A DNA stretch of 39,286 nt, taken from Betaproteobacteria bacterium (GTDB lineage: Bacteria > Pseudomonadota > Gammaproteobacteria > Burkholderiales > Thiobacteraceae). The notes under the pieces are model-generated. The model was not told the DNA's origin. It worked only from the letters and a program-made list of their open reading frames with translations, and did not search any database. Position numbers and translations under genes: made by a program. Below are positions 1-7,327 of this stretch, piece by piece. Position 1 is the stretch's first letter; each line of letters begins with the position of its first letter. Location: assembly GCA_024641855.1 (NCBI GenBank), contig JAHECG010000015.1:1-39286 (forward strand), given 5' to 3'.

Positions 1-1788
1 GATGGCCTGATGAATTACGGCGCCAGCGCCTTCCCTAAGCTGGCTGCCGGGCAACGCCTGTATGCCATCAACTCCGCATTAAAAGCCGATACCAGCCGAC
101 TCTCCGCACTGGCGCAAGCCAATGGTGGGCGCTTGATTCAAGTCGTGCCGCAAACCCCAGGCAGCGCGGCCAACGCCTTATTGACTGAAGGCGCGCACAT
201 CACCAACCTGAGTGCAATCGGCGCTACGGATTTGCAAATCTCCGTGGATGATGCACAGCAAAACATCATCCGTATTGCCGGACGCCTGGTCAGCCCCAGC
301 GCACAGCTGCGTTTAAGCTTGCAGCAAAACGGCAAAACGCAAAACCTCACCCTGCCCATTACCAGCAACGCCGCAACGCATCCACTCGCCGCTTACCTAT
401 GGGCCAGCTATCGCCTACACGCCCTGGAAGCCAACTACGAACTACAGCGTGCAGAAATCGGCCGCATCGGCCAACGTTTCTCCATCCCCACCCGCGAAAC
501 TTCGCTCATCGTATTGGATCGGCTGGAAGATTACGTGCGTTATGACATAACGCCTCCGCCCTCATATCAAGCATCGTTCGAGAAACTCAAGTCCGAACGT
601 GGAATCGCTGTACGTCAAAAGCGAACGCAACACCTGGAGCGCATCATGCGCGAGTTCCAAGAAAAGATTTTGTGGTGGGAGAAAACTTATCCTAAAGGAG
701 CCACACCGCAAATTCACATGGAAGCCAAGGCTGAACGACAGATTGCCGTGGGCGCCATGGAACGCGCAGAGCGCCAACGTGAGCAACGGCCTGCTCCAGC
801 CATGGCCCAAGCTGCACCGATGCTTGATGCCGTGGCACCATCTGCAAAGCTTAAAAAAGCAGATGCCAGCACTCCCAGCATCGGCATCGCACTCAAAAAA
901 TGGACAGCCGATGCACCCTACATCGCGCGCATGCAAGCCGCCACCAGCGACACCCTCTATGCCATCTATCTGGATGAAAAACCCGGTTATACCAATAGCA
1001 GCGCCTTCTTCCTCGATGCCGCCGATATGTTGCTGGAAAAAAACCAGCGTGACCTCGCCTTGCGGGTACTGTCTAACCTGGCCGAGATGGAACTGGAAAA
1101 TCGCCAAGTCTTACGCATCCTCGGCTACCGCTTGCTGCAAGCCGGCGCACCCGAATTAGCGATTCCAGTGTTCCTCAAGGTGCAACAACTCGCCGCCGAA
1201 GAACCGCAATCCTTCCGCGATTTAGGTTTGGCTTATGCACAAGCCAAGCAATATCAACAAGCCGTCAATCAACTCAATCAAGTGATGCTGCGCCCCTGGG
1301 ATGATCGCTTTGCCGAAATCGAGCTGATCGCGCTGGCCGAGCTCAACGCCATCATCGCCAACGCACCGACCGCGCTCGACACCAGCCGCGTCGATCCACG
1401 CTTGCTGAAAAATATGCCGCTGGATCTGCGCGCCGTGCTCACCTGGGACGCCGACAACAGCGATATGGATTTATGGGTCACCGACCCGAATGGCGAGAAG
1501 TGTTATTACGGCCACCGCTTCACCTATCAAGGTGGGCGCATGTCGCGCGACTTCACCGGCGGCTATGGTCCAGAGGAATTTTCGTTGCGCTACGCCAAGC
1601 CCGGCAAATATAAAATCGAAGTCAATTTCTTCGGTAGCCGTCAGCAAGCCGTGGCCGGTGCAACCACGCTGCAAGTCAAACTCACCACCGGCTTCGGTAC
1701 CGCGCAGGCCAAGGACCAAAGCGTGACATTGAGATTGAAAGATCGTTCGGAAACGGTGTTTGTGGGAGAGTTTGAGGTTAAGCCGTAA
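1..1788 (+). CDS. VIT/vWA-type protein with C-terminal DUF2135 domain (5' end outside window)
   Basis: The frame is open from the first base, so this is the C-terminal part of a longer protein; the Met at position 10 is probably internal. The first ~60 residues (NGGRLIQV) resemble the end of a von Willebrand factor A domain. The stretch PTRETSLIVLDRLEDYVRY near residue 165 is typical of bacterial VIT-vWA proteins just after that domain. The middle part is helical with TPR-like character around residues 325-440. The last ~125 residues (TWDADNSDMDLWVTDPNGE, then KYKIEVNFFG) match the DUF2135/YfaP-like beta domain. Such proteins are usually secreted or periplasmic, but the signal peptide would lie outside the window and the function is unknown. 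A small GGCTAG/CTAGCC hairpin (1804-1819) and a REP pair follow the stop codon. Confidence 0.85.
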   Translation, partial: DGLMNYGASAFPKLAAGQRLYAINSALKADTSRLSALAQANGGRLIQVVPQTPGSAANALLTEGAHITNLSAIGATDLQISVDDAQQNIIRIAGRLVSPSAQLRLSLQQNGKTQNLTLPITSNAATHPLAAYLWASYRLHALEANYELQRAEIGRIGQRFSIPTRETSLIVLDRLEDYVRYDITPPPSYQASFEKLKSERGIAVRQKRTQHLERIMREFQEKILWWEKTYPKGATPQIHMEAKAERQIAVGAMERAERQREQRPAPAMAQAAPMLDAVAPSAKLKKADASTPSIGIALKKWTADAPYIARMQAATSDTLYAIYLDEKPGYTNSSAFFLDAADMLLEKNQRDLALRVLSNLAEMELENRQVLRILGYRLLQAGAPELAIPVFLKVQQLAAEEPQSFRDLGLAYAQAKQYQQAVNQLNQVMLRPWDDRFAEIELIALAELNAIIANAPTALDTSRVDPRLLKNMPLDLRAVLTWDADNSDMDLWVTDPNGEKCYYGHRFTYQGGRMSRDFTGGYGPEEFSLRYAKPGKYKIEVNFFGSRQQAVAGATTLQVKLTTGFGTAQAKDQSVTLRLKDRSETVFVGEFEVKP

Positions 1789-1822
1789 GCTTCAAATGGC
1801 TAAGGCTAGATACCTAGCCAAT

Positions 1823-1916
1823 ATTGCCGGCTAGAAGCCGGCGCTACAGACCGCCCGATATTGCAGCAGCGCAAAAAAATCGTCAGATCCTGTAGCGCCG
1901 ACATCTTGCCGGCAAC
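1823..1916. repeat. Inverted pair of REP-like palindromic repeats (BIME-like)
   Basis: Two copies of a ~26-base element lie head to head: 1823-1848 (minus orientation) and 1891-1916 (plus orientation), separated by 42 bases. Both read TGTAGCGCCG, then a short variable middle, then GCCGGCAA. Each copy is itself an imperfect palindrome (GCCGGC... against GCCGGC...). The same element occurs twice more, also as an inverted pair, inside the gene at the right end of the window (38689-38786). Extragenic position, short palindromic unit and paired inverted arrangement fit a REP/BIME family. A REP-associated transposase domain is also present in the window. Confidence 0.8.
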
Positions 1917-1926
1917 AGCCAAGCAA

Positions 1927-2301
1927 TCACTTCACACAAAGCACTGAAACAATTGCCCCTCTAAACTCGGGGTACGCCAAAACAGGAAGCAGAACAAACA
2001 AAAGCGCCAGCCATATCATTCCAAATATTCGCATATCATCTACGCGCCGAACAAATTCACGATCATCCCAATCACGGTACTCTCGATCAAAGATAAACCG
2101 GGTGAAAGCACCGTCTTCTGGGCGTCCACCTGCTTCTGTTCTGAAAGGAATCTCTGGTATCCGCTCTCTTACTTTGTGGTCTGCTGATTCTCGCATTTTC
2201 CTAATTGCTCTTGAACCTGGCACAGCCCTATAGGCTGAATACACAAACAAGGCTAAATAAATTAAGGCCAATAAAGTAAAAGGGAAGCAGCCAATAACCA
2301 T
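1927..2301 (-). CDS. Small two-helix membrane protein of unknown function
   Basis: This encodes 124 residues. A hydrophobic segment at about residues 4-24 and a second at about 91-110 (MIWLALLFVLLPVLAY) flank a charged loop rich in Arg, Glu and Asp (for example REYRDWDDREFVRRVDDMR). The topology suggests an inner-membrane protein with two transmembrane helices and a ~65-residue soluble loop. An AAGGG sequence sits about seven bases before the ATG and supports this start. I do not recognise the family. It lies immediately downstream of the ABC exporter gene on the same strand (38-base gap), so it may be cotranscribed with it. Confidence 0.6.
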   Translation of the reverse strand: MVIGCFPFTLLALIYLALFVYSAYRAVPGSRAIRKMRESADHKVRERIPEIPFRTEAGGRPEDGAFTRFIFDREYRDWDDREFVRRVDDMRIFGMIWLALLFVLLPVLAYPEFRGAIVSVLCVK

Positions 2302-2339
2302 ATAAATACCCTTCCAAAACCTAAAATAAGTTGAGCATG

Positions 2340-4256
2340 CTATGGAAATTCACGCTGCACCACCGCTTGCGGACTCAACTCTACATCCACATCGATCACT
2401 TCCACGCCAATAGCCTCATCCTTAACCGCAACATCCCCCCCCAAAAATCCACCACTCTGATGCTCCCACAAGCGCGCATACAAGCCACCCGCTGCCAATA
2501 AGCTGCGATGGTCGCCATCCTCAACCACGCGCCCTTTGTCCAATACGATGAGCCGGTCCATGGCAGCGATGGTAGATAAGCGATGCGCAATCGCCACCAC
2601 GGTTTTGCCTTGCATCAGGCGATACAAACTGGCTTGGATGGCGGCTTCCACTTCCGAATCGAGCGCACTGGTGGCTTCATCCAGCAGCAATATCGGCGCG
2701 TCTTTCAGCATCACACGGGCAATGGCGATACGTTGGCGCTGGCCACCTGAGAGTTTCACGCCGCGTTCGCCGACATGCGCATCGTAGGCTTTATGGCCCT
2801 TTGGATCGCTTAGCGTTTTGATGAAGTCATGTGCTTCGGCGCGTTTTGCCGCGGCGATCAATTCCTCCTCGCTAGCATCGGGGCGGCCGTACATAATATT
2901 TTCGCGCAGGGAACGAAGCAGCAATGAAGTGTCTTGCGTGACCATGCCGATCTGCGCACGCAAGCTATCTTGCGTAGCATGTGCGATGTCCTGGCCGTCG
3001 ATCAGCAAGCGCCCCTGCTCCACGTCGTAGAAGCGCAGCAACAGATTGACGATGGTCGATTTACCCGCGCCGGAGCGGCCAACCAAACCAATCTTTTCTC
3101 CGGGGCGGATATGCAGCGATAAATCATCAATGACCTTGGTCTCACCACCATAAGCAAAGCTGACATGCTCGAATTGGATATCGCCACGCGTTACCGTTAG
3201 CGGCTGCGCATCCTCACGATCAGTCACCGCATGCGTACGGCACAGCGTATTGATACCGTCTTGCACCGTGCCCATGTGGTCGAATAAAGCAGCAAACTCC
3301 CACATCACCCAATGCGAAATACCGTTCAAACGCAGGGCCATGGCGGTTGCAGCGGCTACCGCGCCGATACCGACCGCGGCATTGATCCAAAGCCACAACG
3401 TGACGCCAGCCGTGCTCGCGATCAAACCCATGCTGAGCGTGTGATTCACCACCTCGAAGCCGCTCACCAAACGCGCTTGGGTAAAGGCACTGTGCATGAA
3501 TTCCTGCATCGCGCTACGCACATAGCCGGACTCGCGCTGAGTGTGCGAAAACAGCTTCACTGTGGCGATATTGGTATAGGCGTCGGTGATACGGCCCACC
3601 ATCAAGGAGCGCGCATCGGCCTGCGCTCTGGCGATTTTTCCCAAGCGCGGCACGAAATACACCAAGGCTAAAACATACAACGCCAGCCAACCCAAAAACG
3701 GCAGCAAAATCCAGCGATCGAAATGGCCGACCACCGCCACCATGGTGAAAAAGTAAATCACCACGAACACCAAAATATCGGCCACGATCAGCCACACCTC
3801 GCGCACTGCCAGCGAAGTCTGCATCACCTTCGTGGCGACACGTCCGGCGAATTCGTCCTGATAAAAATGCATGCTTTGCGCCAGCATCAAGCGATGGAAA
3901 TTCCAGCGCAGCCGCATGGGGAAATTCTGCGCCAGGGTTTGATGCTTGATCATGGTTTGCAGCGCCACCACCAAAGGGCTGGCAAATAACACTACAACCA
4001 GCAGCAACAGCGTACTGCGCTGCTCAGTCCAAAGCTGCGTTGGCTGAACTTGCCCCAGCCAATCCACAATGCGCCCCAGTACGCTAAATAAAAATGCCTC
4101 GAATGCGCCGATCAACGCCGTGCACACGGTCATGACCAATATATAGCCGCGAGAGCCCTGAGTGCAGAACCACAGGAAGGCGTAAAAACCCTGAGGTGGG
4201 GTGACCGGCGGGGTCTCCGGATAAGGATTCAGCAGTTTTTCAAAATAGCGAAACAC
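2340..4256 (-). CDS. ABC exporter, fused permease and ATPase (MsbA/multidrug type)
   Basis: This is a 638-residue half-transporter that would act as a dimer in the inner membrane. Residues ~35-330 hold the transmembrane helices of an ABC type-1 exporter. Residues ~358-600 hold the nucleotide-binding domain. Visible motifs are Walker A GRSGAGKS (403-410), the signature LSGGQ (502-506), Walker B ILLLDEATSA (522-531) and the H-loop in IAHRLST (~556-562). Length and order match lipid-A/multidrug exporters of the MsbA/BmrA class, but the substrate cannot be read from sequence. The C-terminal ~35 residues after the ATPase are acidic and valine-rich and probably variable. It is divergent from the fructosamine-kinase-like gene, with a large palindromic repeat between them. 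Confidence 0.93.
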   Translation of the reverse strand: MFRYFEKLLNPYPETPPVTPPQGFYAFLWFCTQGSRGYILVMTVCTALIGAFEAFLFSVLGRIVDWLGQVQPTQLWTEQRSTLLLLVVVLFASPLVVALQTMIKHQTLAQNFPMRLRWNFHRLMLAQSMHFYQDEFAGRVATKVMQTSLAVREVWLIVADILVFVVIYFFTMVAVVGHFDRWILLPFLGWLALYVLALVYFVPRLGKIARAQADARSLMVGRITDAYTNIATVKLFSHTQRESGYVRSAMQEFMHSAFTQARLVSGFEVVNHTLSMGLIASTAGVTLWLWINAAVGIGAVAAATAMALRLNGISHWVMWEFAALFDHMGTVQDGINTLCRTHAVTDREDAQPLTVTRGDIQFEHVSFAYGGETKVIDDLSLHIRPGEKIGLVGRSGAGKSTIVNLLLRFYDVEQGRLLIDGQDIAHATQDSLRAQIGMVTQDTSLLLRSLRENIMYGRPDASEEELIAAAKRAEAHDFIKTLSDPKGHKAYDAHVGERGVKLSGGQRQRIAIARVMLKDAPILLLDEATSALDSEVEAAIQASLYRLMQGKTVVAIAHRLSTIAAMDRLIVLDKGRVVEDGDHRSLLAAGGLYARLWEHQSGGFLGGDVAVKDEAIGVEVIDVDVELSPQAVVQREFP

Positions 4257-4316
4257 GCAAATACTCCAAACAGTGACGAAGCCACAAAATGCGATAATGC
4301 ATATTAAATGCTATTG

Positions 4317-4446
4317 AACCGCCAAGACGCCAAGAGCGCCAAGGAACACAAAACTTTTAATTGTTATGTAGTGACTCAGTTATAGACGCCTATACAAACG
4401 CCATTCTCTTGTAGATTTTCTTGGCGACCTTGGCGTCTTGGCGGTT
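4317..4446. repeat. Dispersed-type inverted repeat built from 9-base units
   Basis: The left arm is 4317-4346 and the right arm 4418-4446. The arms are nearly perfect reverse complements, about 28 paired bases with one indel and two mismatches, around a 71-base AT-rich centre. Each arm is itself made of three ~9-base iterations: CGCCAAGA, CGCCAAGAG, CGCCAAGG. It fills the region between two divergent genes (ABC exporter and fructosamine kinase family). A related element with CGCAAAG units is at 33199-33256. It looks like a mobile palindromic repeat rather than an operator or terminator; no transposase is linked to it. Confidence 0.7.
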
Positions 4447-4503
4447 AAACCTATTTTTGAATAAGCATCAGCTTGCAGTCTATCACCCTAGAAAATCTTA
4501 GCC

Positions 4504-5385
4504 ATGACCCTGACAGACAGTATTTCCGAACACATCAGCCAAGCCACCGGTGCCACCTTCAAAGCACGCAAGCAACGCAGCGTGGGGGGCGGCTGCATCA
4601 ATCAAGCTTATGTGATCGACGATGGACAATCCGCCTACTTCGTTAAAACCAATCAGGCCGATAAACAAGACATGTTTAAAGCGGAAGCCGCCGGCTTAAA
4701 CGCAATCCTCGCCAGCCAAAGCCTACGCGCACCGCGGCCCATTTGCTTTGGTGCGAGTGACGAGCATGCTTATCTGGTATTGGAATATTTGGACTTGCAG
4801 GAGGGTGATAGCCGCAGCGCGGAAGACTTGGGCCTACAACTGGCGCAAATGCATCGCCACACGGCAACTAGATTCGGCTGGGAAATCGACAACACCATCG
4901 GCTCTACGCCGCAAATCAATACTTGGGAATCGGACTGGGTACGCTTTTATGGGCAACACCGTCTGCATTACCAGATCAGTCTGGCGGAGGAAAATGGTCT
5001 CAACGTGAGAAGTCTCGGCGAGGAATTGATCGATATCCTGCCCGCCTTTTTTGACACCTATCATCCAGCACCCTCATTGCTACATGGCGATTTATGGGGT
5101 GGCAACTGGGGCGCCGATGCGCAAGGAAAAGCGGTAATTTTCGATCCGGCCACGTACTATGGCGACCGCGAATCCGACCTAGCCATGACTGAATTATTTG
5201 GGGGATTTCCGCCGCGCTTCTATTCGGCATATCGGGATGCCTACCCAATTGATGCCGGTGGCTATGCAGTTCGCAAGATTTTGTACCAGCTCTACCATGT
5301 GCTGAATCATTTCAATATGTTTGGCGGTTCATATGCCGGGCAAGCCGAAGGGATAATGCAGCGGTTGTTAGCTGAGGTGCGTTGA
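4504..5385 (+). CDS. Fructosamine kinase family protein (protein deglycation)
   Basis: This is a 293-residue protein of the fructosamine/ketosamine-3-kinase family (E. coli YniA-like), which phosphorylates sugar adducts on proteins so that they decompose. The kinase-like fold is recognisable. There is a nucleotide-binding loop with SVGGGCINQAY (26-36), a lysine in YFVKTN (45-50), the catalytic motif HGDLWGGNWG (194-203) and the metal-binding FDP (213-215), followed by YGDRESDLAMTELFGGF, which is characteristic of the family. The length is normal and the gene appears intact. It stands alone: divergent from the ABC exporter and followed by a 237-base AT-rich gap. Substrate specificity is inferred from the family only. 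Confidence 0.93.
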   Translation: MTLTDSISEHISQATGATFKARKQRSVGGGCINQAYVIDDGQSAYFVKTNQADKQDMFKAEAAGLNAILASQSLRAPRPICFGASDEHAYLVLEYLDLQEGDSRSAEDLGLQLAQMHRHTATRFGWEIDNTIGSTPQINTWESDWVRFYGQHRLHYQISLAEENGLNVRSLGEELIDILPAFFDTYHPAPSLLHGDLWGGNWGADAQGKAVIFDPATYYGDRESDLAMTELFGGFPPRFYSAYRDAYPIDAGGYAVRKILYQLYHVLNHFNMFGGSYAGQAEGIMQRLLAEVR

Positions 5386-5622
5386 TAAAGCAGATTATTC
5401 CTCCACTCCGCTAAATATGAATGTTTACACGCAATTTCATGTAATCAGAATTGCGTAACACGAATTAACAGCTTAATTTGAAACAATTTGCAAAATAATC
5501 CATCTAAAATCAATATAAATGTTATGACTTTATCTTGACTTTAAAGAATCATAAACCTTGATTTTCAGCACGTTATGAATAGAATGGAGCGCGATTTCTG
5601 ATTCCATACTAAGAACAATAAC

Positions 5623-6075
5623 GTGAATATGAACGGTACTCACAAAATGCTAACACTAGCGCAAACAATCGGCCTGCTGCAACGCTTCATGCCGCAACGC
5701 AACGCCGCAGAATGGTTAGAAAACGACCGGCGCTATAGCCCAACTTTGCCATTTATGCAGATCGACAATGAAATCGTCTATTTTGCAGAAGATGTCGCAC
5801 GCTTCGTACAAAAGTTGGGCGCACAAACCGCGCTACGCCGCGCCGACCGCCGCGAAGAACATAACCGCCGCCTATACGACACAGATCGTCGTGACGACTA
5901 CGATCGCCGCTACTTACGGCGCAAAGCCGCCGCTAATAATCTCGACCGACGTTTTGCTATTCGTCCGGACCGCCGCAGCGATCTCGACCGCCGCATACGT
6001 GGATGGGTTGATCGGCGTTGTGTTGATGATCGTAGAATTCCACGGCTTATCGAATCCAACGACCACAAATTTTAA
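5623..6075 (+). CDS. Asp-Arg-Arg repeat protein with HTH-like N-terminus, function unknown
   Basis: This encodes about 150 residues; the start is GTG 5623 or ATG 5629. Residues ~10-65 (LTLAQTIGLLQ ... AAEWLENDR ... LPFMQIDNEIVYFAEDVARFVQ) resemble an excisionase/MerR-type small winged helix: a predicted helix-turn-helix, then a short strand, then a helix. From residue 72 to 138 the chain holds eleven Arg-Arg pairs, eight of them as Asp-Arg-Arg, spaced mostly 5-9 residues apart. This gives a very highly charged, alternating acid/base tail without obvious hydrophobic core. I do not recognise a characterised relative. A DNA- or RNA-contacting role is plausible but is inference. It is preceded by an AT-rich leader and converges on the next gene, 25 bases away. 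Confidence 0.65.
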   Translation: MNMNGTHKMLTLAQTIGLLQRFMPQRNAAEWLENDRRYSPTLPFMQIDNEIVYFAEDVARFVQKLGAQTALRRADRREEHNRRLYDTDRRDDYDRRYLRRKAAANNLDRRFAIRPDRRSDLDRRIRGWVDRRCVDDRRIPRLIESNDHKF

Positions 6076-6100
6076 CGCAAACTTAACTGCCATCCGATCA

Positions 6101-6976
6101 TCACGTTCCGCTGGTTGTAGCTGCCTGGTAACTCAAACCAAACAATTTAAGTCCATTGCGAAAAGCAATCCGCTCGGCCAGATCGGGAGGTAATTGCTGA
6201 AGCCAATCGCGGTAGCGATCAAAGGAGTACCGGAACTGATACCAATACTCCTTGGTATAAGTGCCACTGCCCAATAGAAACCGATCTGGATACTGTTGCA
6301 TGACTTCACGCCACTCCGGGCTTAACGTCCCACCAGGCGCAACATCCCCGCGATGAGATATCTCGACCCACAGTTTTGGATAGCGCGCGAGCATATCGCC
6401 AATAGTTTTTGGCGAAGTGAACATTCCGCCATGCGCCCAGAGAATGCGCAAGTTGGGACCAAGCGCGAACAATTGATTAATCGCAAATTGATCGGCGCGA
6501 GCGTGCAAAACTAAATGCCGCTGTAAAGCGATCTCCACCATCCCCTGCACCACCGGCGTATTTACCTGACCATCGAAGAGAAAAAACTCACCGATGCCGC
6601 GATATGGCTTGGCGCCAATTTCTTTTCTAATGAATGGCAAGCTTTTAGGGTCTTTGAACCAGGTGTCGCGTTCATCGCTAGATTGATATGGCACCAACAT
6701 GGGAATGACGTGATCTGGGTTTTCCTCATACAAAAGCCATGTACCCTCATTCGGAAGGCTACCGACCAACAGCCAGGGAACATTTTTGGCTTTTGCGGTA
6801 TTCAGAATTGCCTTGACTGAGACACCATCCCAAGACTCTTCGTTGTAGTGCACTTGAGCGTCGAAGATGGGAGGCTCACTATTGGGTTTCCACAGAGCAA
6901 CCATCAAAATCAATAGCGGCAGACTGAGAAACATAATGACGCGCCCAACCCAGGTGCGCCTGAAGAAGTTACCCAT
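6101..6976 (-). CDS. Membrane-anchored amidohydrolase-family (TIM-barrel) protein with altered metal ligands
   Basis: This is about 291 residues from the ATG at 6976, which has GGGG just upstream; GTG 7033 or ATG 7015 would give a longer N-terminus. One hydrophobic helix near the N-terminus (VGRVIMFLSLPLLILMVALW) anchors the protein. The rest follows an Amidohydrolase_2-type metal-dependent hydrolase. Strand 1 reads IFDAQVHYN where HxH is expected, so the first histidine is Gln41. His158 (VLHARAD) and His182 (WAHGG) are kept. The usual Asp in the last motif (GTDT/GSDT) is Gly238 in LLGSGTYT. The fold call is good; loss of two ligands suggests an altered or lost activity. It is convergent with the DRR-repeat gene. 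Confidence 0.75.
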   Translation of the reverse strand: MGNFFRRTWVGRVIMFLSLPLLILMVALWKPNSEPPIFDAQVHYNEESWDGVSVKAILNTAKAKNVPWLLVGSLPNEGTWLLYEENPDHVIPMLVPYQSSDERDTWFKDPKSLPFIRKEIGAKPYRGIGEFFLFDGQVNTPVVQGMVEIALQRHLVLHARADQFAINQLFALGPNLRILWAHGGMFTSPKTIGDMLARYPKLWVEISHRGDVAPGGTLSPEWREVMQQYPDRFLLGSGTYTKEYWYQFRYSFDRYRDWLQQLPPDLAERIAFRNGLKLFGLSYQAATTSGT

Positions 6977-7327
6977 AATTTTGCCCCAAAGCTTAAAAAT
7001 GGCTACAGTCTGCATGATGGATAGGAAATCCACATGGAATCGTGAAAGTATCGCCCCCCCTGGTTGTTGCGGTCAACAAAGGATTTGATGGCCAGCGCCA
7101 CAGGTGGAATTTACCGAAATTTTGACGCCATGCTGACCGCTTATTGCGTCAACCATCTAGTCTGCCTACACCACGCTAACCCGGCTGTGCCCAGGCGATA
7201 CAAACTTTATCGCAAATTCCTGTTTGTCACGGCGGCACGGAGTAATCGGGGTCATGTGACAATCACTTGCGGTAATATATGTCATTCTCGCAATTATCGA
7301 ATGGGCTAGGCCCGAACTGAGCCAGTT
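6977..7327. other. Intergenic region between divergent genes
   Basis: This is about 350 bases between the amidohydrolase-like gene (leftward) and the OGT-like gene (rightward). It must contain both promoters, but I see no convincing -35/-10 pair; TAATAT at 7273-7278 is a possible -10 for the rightward gene without a good -35. A GGGC-TAG-GCCC mini-hairpin is at 7303-7313. If the amidohydrolase-like protein starts at GTG 7033, the gap shrinks to 294 bases. I see no further coding signal and no RNA gene. Confidence 0.4.

Noticed and set aside
562-1107. A 181-codon frame on the minus strand opposite the vWA-type gene
   Set aside because: It lies entirely inside a well-supported gene, has no recognisable domain and unlikely residue composition.
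5834-6040. Tandem DNA repeat or CRISPR-like array in the DRR gene
   Set aside because: Only the protein repeats; the DNA units differ in codons and spacing and there are no constant repeats with unique spacers.
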